Source: Aradus depressus
Lineage: Eukaryota > Arthropoda > Insecta > Hemiptera > Aradidae
Direction of reading: 5' to 3'
Assembly (NCBI GenBank): GCA_963662175.1
Contig: OY759223.1
Location: 5,117,549-5,181,548, forward strand
Length of the DNA: 64,000 nt
Both the position numbers and the translations under genes were made by a program. Numbering within the stretch: the first letter of the stretch is position 1; each line of letters starts with the position of its first letter. This document shows, in pieces, positions 53,711 to 64,000 of the stretch. The notes below the pieces were generated by a model. The model was not told the DNA's origin. It searched no databases and saw nothing but the letters and a program-made list of their open reading frames with translations.

Positions 53711-54210
53711 TAGACCATGTATTGGAGGGAGATCGAACACTTAACGTTTTTGGGGGCTTTTTTCAAAGAATACGATATTTTTGTAGAGAAAACATTTAAG
53801 CATCGCGCTATATTGCAAATAGTCCAGTCTGTTAAAAAGTACACTTTCGGACATAAATTTTGTTCAAAAATCCTCTTTTTGCCCAAATAGCCAAACTTTC
53901 CCCTGACCTCCCGACTACCGGCGTCTCTTCTCCTTCATTATTTGATACCTTTATTGATCCGAGAGTGAAATATTTAACGCACTCCCTTCCTGCGTGCTTT
54001 CATACAAATTGGGTCAAAACAACAATTATGGAATTAATTATCTGTCTAGTTAATAATAAATATAATTACTTCAAGTTTTTAATTCACGGCTTCTACATTA
54101 TTTTCTGTAATTGTTTGCTCTTAAAGTCATGAAATCAAGAGAGGAAAATAGGATTTTACCACGAACAAAGTCGCATTACCTCTCTCTCCCTCTTTTATAG
54201 GTTAGGTTAG

Positions 54211-54537
54211 GTTTTATGACTCATGCCCGGGCTTTAACTACGAGGTCATATCGCCTACTACCAGAGTGCTCTTTCGTCACTCTGGTGGACTTAAGCCCGA
54301 CTCTACTGTGGGAGTACTAAAATTTGCCTATCCTAAAATTTTATTCGCCTAGGGTAAGGTAACGAGTACCTGACATTATACATTGGACCATCGCTTAGCG
54401 TCCCATCCGAAGGACGGCGTGCTTAAATTTATTTTACCTCCCAGATACAATAAACTAAGGGCCTCGGTCGGGTTACGAACCCACGTTATTGAGCTCAGAA
54501 GTCAAACACGCATACCACTGAGCTACCGGCGCCCTCC
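54211..54537 (-). mobile_element. SINE1 copy, near full length
   Basis: Minus strand, with the intact head AGGGCGCCGGTAGCTCAGTG at the right and a 3' end ATGAGTCATAAAACCTAAC at the left. The B box is slightly mutated (GGGTTACGAACCC on the + strand). Confidence 0.85.
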
Positions 54538-54539
54538 AA

Positions 54540-55000
54540 AAATAATTATATATTTGAAAATGCTACTTTGGTAAAATCCTATTTTTCTCGATTTTATGAC
54601 TCTAAGATCAAACAGTTACAGAAAATAATGTAAAAAAAGTGAATTAAAAACACCGAAGTAATTATATTTATTATTAAATTGATATATTGGTTGGCCATAT
54701 TGGTTGTAAATTGAGGATACAAAATATTGTTATAATAATTATGACTTATTTATATGCACTTTATAAATTCCTTTGATATTTTAACATTATATAATAAAAT
54801 CCTATAAATACATTGCCTATTTTAACTTTTATACATATTTCTTTTATTATATATATATATGTATAAATTTTATGTATATAATATTTTTTTAACACCTAAA
54901 TTATACATAGGTTTTAACAATATCGCATAACTTTGATCAATATATTTCAAAATTTTAAAATTTTTTTACAATATAAAAAACACTTTAAAATTCCTTGGAG
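54540..55000. other. No recognisable gene
   Basis: Very AT-rich. Confidence 0.5.
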
Positions 55001-55094
55001 AGTTGTGTCTTAGATGGGGAACAGAATGAACAGAAATAACATATCTGTCCCCATCCATGAAATTTTAAATTGTTTACATACGTTTGTTTTCAAA

Positions 55095-55215
55095 ATTATT
55101 TTATCATATTGCCTGATGATGGAGGACAACCTTGAAAGCCGGCTAGCAGAAATTAATAAAATCTGTGAGAGGTCAGACTATATTTTATTTTACAACCTGT
55201 GAAATAATCACTTCT
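55095..55215 (+). repeat. Penelope-like tail repeat B, single copy with hammerhead-like core
   Basis: TTGCCTGATGATGGAGGACA, then ACCTTGAAAGCCGGCTAGCA. GAGG/CCUU closes an ACAA loop. GCC/GGC forms the short stem after GAAA, UA would be the cleavage dinucleotide, and GCAG can pair with UUGC. It is followed by 'AAATCTGTGAGAGGTCAGAC' and 'CCTGTGAAATAATCACTTCT'. Confidence 0.55.
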
Positions 55216-55558
55216 TACTACATCGGCCATCTTCATGTTAATTAATTAATTCGTTGTGCGGAAATACATAGCCGGTGTTTCAGTGACATTTTTTTTCTCA
55301 TTGGGTAAGATGTTGAAAAGTGCTACTCCGGGGGGAGCCTAAGTGTGTGGCGGGTCTGCCATCTAGAGTATCAAAGGAGCAACTACACGATGTAATGAGT
55401 TGCAAAGTGGCATCCCTCTTGTCAGCTAAGCAACCCTACTCCCTCCTATTTCCACTATATAACGAGCTGCCTACTTCAACCCAACCTATATTTTATAATT
55501 ATATCTCCAACTATCCTTTGTGTGTGTCCCCGCACCAAATTATTTCCCCCCTCTCCCT

Positions 55559-55581
55559 CCCCCCCCCCCCCCCCCCCCCCC
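55559..55581. repeat. Poly(C) tract, about 23 nt
   Basis: Homopolymer immediately left of the 186-bp duplication. Confidence 0.9.
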
Positions 55582-55588
55582 GACCTAA

Positions 55589-55949
55589 ATTGTTATCCCC
55601 TCCCATCGGTCCAGTGGGGCTATTTTATTAAACAGCTCTGTCATTTTAAATCTCAGAGGCCACACACAGTAAGGAAGATATATGAAATTCCCTGCACAAA
55701 CTGAAAGATATAAATAATAATTAACTTGGTTAGAGAAAGACGGAATAAATATATTTACCATTGCGTTGTATCCAATTGTTATCCCCTCCCATCGGTCCAG
55801 TGGGGCTATTTTATTAAACAGCTCTGTCATTTTAAATCTCAGAGGCCACACACAGTAAGGAAGATATATGAAATTCCCTGCACAAACTGAAAGATATAAA
55901 TAATAATTAACTTGGTTAGAGAAAGACGGAATAAATATATTTACCATTG
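55589..55949 (+). repeat. 186-bp tandem duplication
   Basis: 'TGTTATCCCCTCCCATCGGT' recurs at 55591 and 55777. The two units are essentially identical. The 125-codon minus frame exists only because 186 is divisible by three. Confidence 0.85.
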
Positions 55950-56662
55950 CACACTGGGGCAAGAAGCCTCAAAACCTGGTCAAAATACAAAAAAACAGAT
56001 GATACTTGACAGAAAATACTTGCATACACCTGTACAAACATAAACAAGACCATTGCAGCCTTTTACATTGCCTCAGTCTATATTTATAACGTGTTAAAAC
56101 CCAATCTTTTTAATTATTTTATTGTCTTAAATATGGAGATCTCTTCTCAAGGTAAGTGTACTGAATTATAAGTAATATCATTAGCGTCACTGCTTAATAA
56201 AAAACTACTAAAAAAATCAGTTTTTGTAACTAAAAAAACTGATTTTTTTGTTTTTGCCGGGCACTGGCTCTTTCACCTTCTTAACGAATTTTCATCAGAT
56301 AACCATAAAATGAAATCAGTTTTTGCGAAAATATGCGAATTTGGGAGAAACCTAATTTTAAAGTTATAAATTCGTCCGAAGAAGACGCAGACGTTTAATT
56401 TTAACGAATTTTCGGAGAAAATGAAGCTATTGCAATTTCTAATTTCTGTTACCTAATATGAATTGTATATTTTTCATAAGCTTTATGAGCTACAACATGT
56501 GTTCACCTCCTCTTGAGGAGCTGATGTACTTGTCAAAATATAGTACTCAATGAAGGGTCGGTAATTTTTTAAGTATTTTTTTCGTGTTCATCACACCACA
56601 GAACTTAAAGTATATAAGTTTCATAATTTTGGTCAGAAATTTGTTCATTTTGCCCCAGTGTG
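55950..56662. mobile_element. 713-bp TIR element with CATTG duplication (possibly Transib-like)
   Basis: The left terminus CACACTGGGGCAAGAAG mirrors the right terminus (complement of CACACTGGGGCAAAATG), flanked by CATTG at 55945-55949 and 56663-56667. A 5-bp duplication with a CACxxTGG end recalls Transib elements, but the duplication is not GC-rich and no transposase is present. A hairpin (AAAAATCAGTTTTT../..AAAACTGATTTTTT) lies at about 56214-56250. Confidence 0.65.
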
Positions 56663-56689
56663 CATTGGTATATCTACTATAAAAATAGT

Positions 56690-56850
56690 ATATCATAGAA
56701 ATAGAAGACATTGTTCTCCCATTGTTTTATTTCCAACCAGAATCGAGTTTCAACGCAACTACATTATCATCAATGGCCCAGTTGCGATAAAAACCGGTTC
56801 TGGCCGGAAATATAACAGAGGAAAGACAATGATTTTTATTTCTATGAGAA
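56690..56850. repeat. Penelope-like tail repeat A, inverted pair
   Basis: Reverse 'TTTTATTTCCAACCAGAATC' then 'GAGTTTCAACGCAACTACAT' is joined at about 56775 to forward 'CCCAGTTGCGATAAAAACCG' then 'GTTCTGGCCGGAAATATAAC'. Cores are more degenerate than at 53265. Confidence 0.55.
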
Positions 56851-56924
56851 ATTTTGCCCTACAATATCTTACTATCACATCACACGTATCTGTTATAAAA
56901 GGATCACGAATGATTGATAATAAA

Positions 56925-57350
56925 AAGTCTTCGGTGAATCACCAGCAATGAACTTCCCCATAACGAATTAATCAATTAACTTTTCGCTCCCCCTCCAAAA
57001 CCAGTCAACTGTTTGCGCTAAAACAGTTGACTTACACAGAGGCTCCTAAACCCTCGTCGTTGTTTGTCGAAATTTGACACGTTATGTCCTCATCAAAACT
57101 AATGAAGACATAGATTGTCAAATTGCAGCGATATCGACTGAAGGGAAAGGGGGGGGGGGGGGGCGGTGTTCAGGAGAGTGGGACTCTTCTCGAAAACCCT
57201 AATAACTACCGATGTAATGAATATAACCAAAAATGGTTGACTGGTTTTGGAGGGGTAGAGAAAGTTATTTGATGGATTTGTTCTGGGGAAGTACATAGCC
57301 GGCGATTTACGACTTTTTATTAACTTCCCAGCATGTAGGGAAGTTACTGT
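56925..57350. repeat. DR1 inverted structure
   Basis: The left arm 'GAACTTCCCCATAACGAATT' through 'CCTCCAAAACCAGTCAACTG' mirrors the right arm 'TTGACTGGTTTTGGAGGGG..TTCTGGGGAAGTACAT'. A G15 run lies at 57149-57163 in between. Confidence 0.65.
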
Positions 57351-57654
57351 GATGGGTCCGAAAATAGAAATCAACATTTTCATCATATTTTTATGTTCCA
57401 AATTCATTAAAGTATTTTTTAATTATTTTTGGAAATATGTGAGTGTGTATACGTAGGTACGTACGTGGTCAATTTTTCCTGCACTATATCTCGCGAATGA
57501 AAAATGATATTGAATCCGCTTTGGTGTCAATCGAAGCGTATCAACGAAAATATGATCTCAGCTAAAAAAAATGGATTTTAGGAATTCTTGAAAAAGATTT
57601 ATCCGATATAATTTGTTCTTGTGTGTTCTCTCGGCAATGTAGCATCATTTAGAG

Positions 57655-57875
57655 CCAGATTGAAAAATAGGCTATGTGGCGATAGAAAATTTTGAACGAG
57701 AGGGGGGTTATGGAAGGGGCTAAGCATAAAAATTGTTCTAGCTCATTAACGGATGGTCGGATTGTCATGAAATTTTATATATAGTATTCTTAATAGCCAA
57801 TTGGAAAATAGGGTGTGTTAGATTTCAAAATTCTTAACGGGAGGGGGAGGGGGCTCCTTATACATAAACACTGTG
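57655..57875 (-). repeat. Isolated units of the 144-bp repeat
   Basis: Two reverse units ('CTCATTAACGGATGGTCGGA/TTGTCATGAAATTTTATAT..GCCAATTGGAAAATAGG') outside any CTAGCAG element. Confidence 0.65.
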
Positions 57876-58118
57876 CTATTTTATTTTTATTTTTGGATTT
57901 AGGGGTTGTCAAACATGTTATTTCAATGAATAAAGTCTACAACAAGTTTTCGACCGATCATATAACTTTCACTGGATTACGTACATCAAAAATAAATAAA
58001 TAAAGACCAGGTAAGCTATTCAATGGTCAGAAAATGAAAATAAGAGGGAAGAAATAAATAATAATAAAAAATTTGGGAAAAAAAGATAAGACATATGATA
58101 TGTAGTGAGTAAATGTAT

Positions 58119-58135
58119 GGGGGGGGGGGGGGGGG
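58119..58135. repeat. Poly(G) tract, about 17 nt
   Basis: Homopolymer. Confidence 0.9.
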
Positions 58136-58504
58136 ATAGACAAAAAAATATATGTGGGGGGGACCTGTGGATATGTCCTTGTTAGAGGATCCGTCTTTTA
58201 AATGGGGGTCTGACGGACCGGCAAATATAGAAAAAGGGACAGACAGACAGACATATACAAATGGGACTCAGAAAGAGAAAAAAATGAAATTCTCATTTTT
58301 TTTTTTCATTTTTTTTTTTGTAGATGTTTCCACCACTGAAAAAGTACTGACATTTTTTCCCACATTTTCTACTTTTTGTACAATTGCTTGAAATAGATGG
58401 CCTGTGGAAAACATGTGTGCTTAGCCTCTTTACTAACATTAATAAAAACTAACAACAACTATCAAATAATAGACTAACTGTTTCAGTTTTATCTTTTACA
58501 TTCT

Positions 58505-59115
58505 CAACTGTACCAGGTATAGGAGAAGTTATGTAATCGGTCTGAATTTCGATGATGAGTTTCCACAGGAATTTCATTTTTCCGACCACCTATTTCTAAA
58601 AGATGAAAAAGCAAATTCGGCGGTGAAAGCTTTTAACATTTTTGCTCAAAAAGCGAAAAGTTTGGACTAAAACTCAATATTTGACTTATTTAGTCGCTTC
58701 CAAGCCCTCATACAAAATTTTGTGTTGATATATTCATAACATCGGCAGTTACGAGGGTACTTGGCTTGAGACCCCCTCTGATATATTCATAACATCGGAC
58801 ATTCATAACATTTAAGAATTTTTAACTTTTGAGAAATCAGAAGTCATCACATCGTTTCCTGTCCATTAGTTTGTTTGTGAGTCTCTACACGAAAACCCCA
58901 ATAACTGCCAAATTATATACATCGACATAATATTTTTTATGTAAACCCAAAACCCCATAGAGGCGATATCTATCAATTTTCAGCTAAGTCGGCCAAGGGA
59001 TGTGAAGGATTAAGAAAAGGGGCGCCCCAACCCAAAATCCGTAATAACCGTAGATGAAACACGAAATTTAAATATGATAATTTAAAAAGAAATTCCTGAG
59101 AAAGACACCTATTGA
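58505..59115. repeat. DR1, mixed orientation
   Basis: A forward edge ('GTATAGGAGAAGTTATGTAA' near 58518), a reverse unit near 58730-58760 and forward units near 58895-59110. Confidence 0.55.
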
Positions 59116-59172
59116 TTTTCAATGAAATCGGTATATTGACTTCAGAGGGAAAGCGAAATATATGAAGAATAT

Positions 59173-59500
59173 TGTTAAAGTTAGTTATTATGCTCATGCC
59201 CGGGCTTTAACTACGAGGTCATATCGCCTACTACCAGAGCGCTCTTTCGTCACTCTGATTGAAATGTGGGAGTCCTAAATTTTGCCTACCCTAAATTTTT
59301 ATTCACCTAGGGAAGGGGGCCAACGAGTATCTGACATCGTACAGGCTCGGGACCATCGCTTAACGTTCCATCCGAAGGACGGCGTGCTTAAGTTTATTTT
59401 ACCTCCCAGATAAAATAAACTAAGGGTCTCGGCCGGGTTTCGAACCCATGATCTTGAGCTCAGAAGGCAAGCACGCATACCACTGAGCTACCGGCGCCCC
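59173..59500 (-). mobile_element. SINE1 copy, near full length
   Basis: Minus strand. The head GGGCGCCGGTAGCTCAGTGG ends at about 59499, the B box is intact (GGGTTTCGAACCC at about 59437), and the 3' end is at 59173. It is among the best-preserved copies here. Confidence 0.9.
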
Positions 59501-59509
59501 TGTTCACTA

Positions 59510-60035
59510 TTGTGTCTTCATCAGTGTTTATTTGATCAACTTATCTTTGTTGTGAACAATTTTTTTGAAATGTAAGTAATGTTGTTTATTTTGAACTAAG
59601 GTAATTTTTATTAGTAAAATTCGAGACAGTTGTGTGTTCCCTCCTACCTAATTTTACGAAATTTATGAACAGTCTCTTAGACAATAAGTTGACGATTAAA
59701 TTGTAGAAATTTTGGAATAGTTAAGGTTAGAGGAGCTGGAGCCGGGGTGATCATTGCTGATCAAAGCTGCGTCAGATGAATAGGAGGAAAGTTCATCAAA
59801 GTTCACTTTGTTGGCAAATTGCAATACAGCCGCCAGGGGCGCTCCTATCCAGCCTACTGCTAAATAACAATAAAGTACATCAGGTGGAACCGCTCTCTAA
59901 CATCCAAGATTAACTTCTTCTGCCAAGAGCCGAATAGCTGACAACTTCCCCCATTTTTCTACAAAAACTTAATTTGTGATGGCCCTTACCATAATATGTT
60001 CTACCTTCCCAGCTTTGCGAAGTGTAAGAGAACTT
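59510..60035. other. No recognisable gene
   Basis: Includes a moderate-GC patch at 59725-59900 with no motif I recognise. Confidence 0.4.
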
Positions 60036-60341
60036 ATTTAGGGATTTGACTTCATACATGAAATTTTGTGTTGAACAATTCATAACATCGGCAGTTATTG
60101 GATATGGCTGGTAGACGGTAAGCATGACTCACACATAAGTTTCCGCTCTCCCTCTAATTCTTTGATCTCTTTATTCGTTGTGCCCTTTTTTTATCTTTTG
60201 AGAGTCTATCGAACACTCCATTTGAGAGCACCCTGGTTCACGGTTCCAAATTTGGAACCGGGTGAAATAAAAACTATGGAACGAATTAAATGTATGAATT
60301 TAAAATCCTAAAGAAGAAGTGGTCGGTGAATGACCGACAAT

Positions 60342-60440
60342 GTCGCTCCTCAGTTTCCAATGTCTCTCCTCAGTTTCCAATGTTGCTCCTCAGTTTCCAA
60401 TGTTGCTCTTTAGTTTCCAATGTTGCTCCTCAGTTTCCCC
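60342..60440 (+). repeat. 20-bp minisatellite
   Basis: Five units of TTTCCAATGTTGCTCCTCAG with few changes. Confidence 0.85.
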
Positions 60441-60444
60441 TCTG

Positions 60445-60728
60445 CAATTTGTCTACCGATTAGATTGAAAGTCAATAGGTCATTCTAAATTCCGGCCGTT
60501 ATTGGGGTTTTGAGTGAAGCACCCCTCCCCTCTGAATATGCATGTAACATTTCGTATCGTAATATTCATTCCACCAGGAGTTATCTTATTGACACACAGA
60601 CAGGAAACTTTTTTTACTCGTTTATGGAATGAGGAGGTAGAAGAACGTGAAATTTCAGTGAAAACTCGATATCGACTTTCTGAACGACTCCATAACTTTC
60701 CCTATACATCGTATAGCTGGGGAAGTAA
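60445..60728 (-). repeat. DR1 dispersed repeat (reverse)
   Basis: 'CTACCGATTAGATTGAAAGT' to 'TTTCCCTATACATCGTATAG/CTGGGGAAGTAAA', a preserved outer edge. Confidence 0.65.
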
Positions 60729-60847
60729 AAGTTGAAATGGCGATGAGTTTAAACTAACATTCCATGAAGATTTAAGGGCACATACTAACGCCAAGTCATT
60801 ACCGAATTCCAGAGAACATTACCAGGAGTTACACAAACTGAAATACA

Positions 60848-61165
60848 GAACCATGTAGCACAGAGCACTGAGCAAAGAGCACACAGCGCACAGTACACAA
60901 AACACAACGAACAGCGCAGTACATACAGCACACAGCGCACAGTACACAACACACAACGAACAGCGCACTACATGCAGCACACAACATTTAGCACACAGCG
61001 AACCGCGCTAACGCACAGCACACCACACACAACGAACAGCGCACTGCATGCAGCACACAACATTTAGCACACCGCGCACAGTACATAGCGAACAGCGCAC
61101 CTCGCATAGCACACAGCGAAACGCGCATAACGCACAGCATATCACACACGACGAACAGCACACAG
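60848..61165 (+). repeat. CACAGCGCACAGTACACAAC-type tandem repeat
   Basis: Degenerate units of about 35 and 70 bp built from 'GCACACAGCG', 'ACACAACGAACAGCGCAC' and 'CAGCACACAACATTTAG'. Cys-rich frames on the minus strand are by-products. Confidence 0.85.
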
Positions 61166-61197
61166 GAAATATACATCTTGCCACTCACAGGTTTGGC

Positions 61198-61295
61198 ACA
61201 ATAAACGTATCTACATTCAACTTGGAACGTGCCTCTTCTTTCACCACCGAGTTTACCTGCGCCAGAACATCCTCTTCGGCACCCTGGTGTAAAGT
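61198..61295 (-). other. Possible terminal exon (unrecognised)
   Basis: The minus strand has TTTACACCAG then an open stretch (GAEEDVLAQVNSVVKEEARS then KLNVDTFIVPNL) ending in TGA. Composition is protein-like. However, 'VDTFI' is also what reverse DR1 copies translate to, so part may be repeat. Confidence 0.2.
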
Positions 61296-61404
61296 CAGTG
61301 CACGGAAAACGAAGATTTCGAAATCAGTTATACCAAGTTATGTAAAATTTGATGCAAGTATAGGGATAGATGATACGCAGTTGACTCTTCACCCCTGTCA
61401 GTGT

Positions 61405-61545
61405 TACGATATCTCCTGACAGATGGATATATCGACACGAAATTTTACAAGCCTATCCAGAACGACATCTATCGATTTTCAACGAAATTGACACAAGGAA
61501 ATTTTGTATTAAGATTCAAAAGTTAACATGTCCAGCTGCAAAGCG
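61405..61545 (+). repeat. DR1 fragment
   Basis: 'GATGGATATATCGACACGAA' and 'GACATCTATCGATTTTCAAC'. Confidence 0.5.
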
Positions 61546-61549
61546 ACAT

Positions 61550-62225
61550 TATATTTTCTTGCCAAAAAGTATATAAGTATATATATATAGGATAAAAAAA
61601 AGCTCTGAATGGTCACAAATCGAGTGAGATTGTATTCTTCGACTTAAATGTGTTGACATGAGTCTCTCTCGTGGACAAAGGGCCAACTAACAATGGTCGG
61701 TGCTGACAAAAGGGTTCTCTTGACGGCATTCTGTCTGCGGATCAACTATAATGGATATCGGACATACGTCAGTTTAGTTGTAGTAGTGTGGAGTGGGGTG
61801 TATGAGGCACGCCCACGCAAGTTGATATGTGATCAGCGGATATTTTCCACCGTTTGAGAACATAGAACGCCAGCTGCGCCATCTGGATAGAAATAGAAAC
61901 AACAAAAGGCGATTCTCAAAACCTGAAATGAATAAAATCTAACTTTGAATTAGTTATGATTGTAAATTGTTCCCTAAGGGAAAGTTAAAATCAGAAATTT
62001 TGTCACAAAATTATGACAAGTTATTTTGAAATGCAGTTCGATATATTGACTTTGACTCTTTATCGCACTGTACAATAGCGTAGAAATGTCAATCATAATT
62101 GTGGGGGATTGTCAAAACTTTTTCTGAAATCTGTCACTCAACAGAAAAAAAAAAAAAAAATGTTATCTGATTTATAAAATCTATCACTTCGACGGACTTA
62201 TAAAAAAATTATACTGTTGCTTTAT
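61550..62225. other. No recognisable gene
   Basis: Nothing assignable; A17 at about 62144-62160. Confidence 0.5.
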
Positions 62226-62227
62226 TT

Positions 62228-62436
62228 CTTTACAACAGTAAAAGGTATTTATTAATGTTTATAATATGTTTTTCAGTACAAATAAAATAAAAAAATATAT
62301 GAAATAAGAACATTATATTATAATATATTATATTGTTCATATTATATTATAATGTTCTTATTTCAATTTTTTTTTATTTTATTTGTACTGAAAAACATAT
62401 TATAAACATTAATAAATACCTTTTACTGTTGTAAAG
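62228..62436. mobile_element. 209-bp near-perfect palindrome (MITE-like)
   Basis: CTTTACAACAGTAAAAGGTA at the left is mirrored by TACCTTTTACTGTTGTAAAG at the right, with arms of about 95-100 bp meeting in an AT-rich centre. It probably folds as one hairpin. There is no coding sequence and no clear flanking duplication. Confidence 0.8.
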
Positions 62437-62579
62437 CATTTTTAAATTATAATCGAAATATTTTTTTTTGGCTTTAAATTTAATTTAAAAATGATAAAAT
62501 CAGATTTTCCAATCTGCCTCAGTATCACTAAGGCATTTCATGAACCTTCAAAGTCTAAATGCCGTACGTTTGTGTACAT

Positions 62580-62978
62580 CAAGGGTGGACAACCCAAATG
62601 ATCTTGCGGGCCACTTTGCAATTGCATTATAATCCCGCGGGCCGCATATAAAATTATATATCCCCAAATTAAATTTGAACCCACTACAAAAATTTTTTGT
62701 AGTGAAAATTTAAAACAAAATGAATTATTATTATTGTTTTTATTATTATTCATAGATATAAACATAGATAATATTTCCTCACTCGTCTTGCTCGCTCACT
62801 TGATTCCGCAGGAGCAAGCGACAAACCCCATCCTACTCGATCTTCCTAATTGGAGTGAGTGTGAGTAAGTAGTGTAATTTTTTTTTTTTTTAATTGGGTT
62901 TTTTCAAAATGTCTCGCGGGCCGGACCAAATCTTACAGCGGGCCGGTTGTTGCCCGGGCCGGTCGTTGCCCACATATG
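62580..62978. mobile_element. Non-autonomous hAT element with 8-bp TSD
   Basis: Termini CAAGGGTGGACAAC and (complement) CATATGTGGGCAAC, flanked by GTGTACAT at 62572-62579 and 62979-62986. Internal 'GCGGGCC' blocks near both ends are usual in animal hAT families. It is 399 bp with no transposase. Confidence 0.85.
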
Positions 62979-63099
62979 GTGTACATCAAGAAAAAATCGT
63001 CATTTCATGAAGAGCCTAGGCATTAAATGTAATTTCACAATATGCCGACAGTTCATGAAATGAGGTTATGCATTCACTTTTTGAAACACTGCTTTAGCC

Positions 63100-63885
63100 A
63101 AACAAAAACACTATAGACGCATGAGTTTTCATGTTGAGGAATATTTTTCTTGACAACTCAGCTCCTGAGACTCGAAGAAAAGCTGACGTAAAGCCATTCA
63201 ACAAAATAGCTGCCCATTTTGGGATCAATTTCCTTGGTGATTGTGACCAGATGGGGGGGCTTCCTTATAATAACCCCCCTTCCTATATGACCCATCTCAC
63301 CTCACAATATAAGGAAGAGAGAGGTCTGTGGGTTGTATATCTGTGGGGGATAAGGGGCAGAGATCATTTCAGCTAAATCCATCTTTAAAGATTGTCCTGG
63401 ATTGATCTACAACACATACACAGTGTGTGATCTCCTACACATACACACACAAACAGCTAGCTTCCAATGGTTCTCTTCCACATTCTATCAAAAACTCCGA
63501 CTTGTATTTTTTCCCCTAAGGATTTTGCTTCAACTCGCTTCGCTTCGCGTTCGGCTTTAGACAGTTCGGCGTTCGGCTTTAGCGATTGTAAGAATACTCA
63601 ACATTAGGCAGCCGATAGCTGAAGGTAATAACGAATAATAATGAAGAAGGCTAGGTAATTCTGAGAGTGGCTTTCTTATACCCACTAGTTATGCCAGTAT
63701 GAAATGAATTTGAGAGGAGAGGGGGGAGGAGAGTGTAATCGTAAAAGGGTGGTTGGTATAAGAAAATCCTGTAATGGCCGCATCACATATAAAACTACAA
63801 ATAATAAAACAATATATTATAATTTGTTGCTATGCAAAATAATAATTAAACATTACTTTTACATATTTCCTACATTTTTACGTTC
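63100..63885. other. No confident gene
   Basis: An 81-codon + frame at 63131-63376 has no recognised motif. 'TTCGGCTTTAG' is repeated near 63551-63580. Confidence 0.4.
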
Positions 63886-63889
63886 CTAC

Positions 63890-64000
63890 AAGAGGGCGCC
63901 GGTAGCTCAGTGGTATGCGTGCTTGACTTCTGAGCTCAAGGTCGTGGGTTCGTAGCCCGACCGAGGCCCTTAGTTTATTTTATCCCCCTTAGTTTATGAT
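63890..64000 (+). mobile_element. SINE1 5' end, cut by window edge
   Basis: AGAGGGCGCCGGTAGCTCAG with A box and B box (GGGTTCGTAGCCC), running off the window. Confidence 0.8.

Noticed and set aside
55585..55962. 125-codon minus-strand frame with an internal 62-residue repeat
   Set aside because: It reflects the 186-bp tandem duplication and has no independent coding evidence.
60988..61419. Cys-rich minus frame and long plus frame
   Set aside because: Mostly simple CACAGCGCAC-type repeat; only 61198-61295 was kept as a weak exon candidate.
63131..63376. 81-codon frame as a gene
   Set aside because: Starts with TTG-like context, no motif, no splice support strong enough.
63893..63965. A functional tRNA gene
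   Set aside because: A and B boxes are present but it is the head of SINE1, which recurs with the same non-tRNA body.

Overview
This is a repeat-rich, AT-rich stretch of an animal genome, most likely an insect. The evidence is spliced-gene structure, arthropod-type retroelements, tRNA-derived SINEs and two exons resembling the insect Beaten path (Beat) cell-surface family. A hemipteran is a reasonable guess but is not shown by the sequence. There are no bacterial operons, CRISPR arrays, rRNA genes or functional tRNA genes. Nearly all open frames are retroelement fragments or translations of repeats.

Host gene: the only host coding sequence I can support is the 3' end of a Beat-like gene on the + strand, with an exon at 34840-35062, a 3.2-kb intron and a terminal exon at 38284-38363. 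The upstream exons are not recognisable here.

Layout. 1-2058: a + strand LINE 3' end split by a 5'-truncated RTE-like LINE on the - strand. 2.2-12 kb: dispersed repeats, decayed PIF/Harbinger elements, a mariner transposase relic, a minisatellite inside an inverted-repeat element, and a LINE tail. 12.1-16.9 kb: a second SINE family followed by a young LTR retrotransposon with 881-bp LTRs and a Gag-like frame but no Pol. 16.9-23.2 kb: two large non-autonomous elements inflated by 33/66-bp and about 144-bp tandem arrays, separated by a 441-bp tandem duplication. 24-33 kb: LINE fragments, many SINEs and a diverged segmental duplication that preserves the empty site of a LINE insertion. 34-39 kb: the Beat-like exons, with MITEs and LINE debris in and around the intron. 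39-43 kb: hammerhead-like repeats and a PIF/Harbinger deletion derivative. 43.4-48.4 kb: a Ty3/gypsy-like element with gag, protease and a fused, internally deleted pol. 48-64 kb: dispersed repeats, SINEs, a Jockey-like fragment, Penelope-like inverted pairs, a 713-bp terminal-inverted-repeat element, a long palindrome and a hAT element.

The observations I rate highest are: minisatellites apparently seeded from an element's own terminus; short inverted repeat pairs carrying a hammerhead-ribozyme-like core; three PIF/Harbinger derivatives that keep only the start of the transposase; and a gypsy element whose deletion fuses the RT start in frame to the integrase tail downstream of a canonical -1 frameshift heptamer. 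Boundaries of dispersed repeats are approximate, because they were judged by eye.
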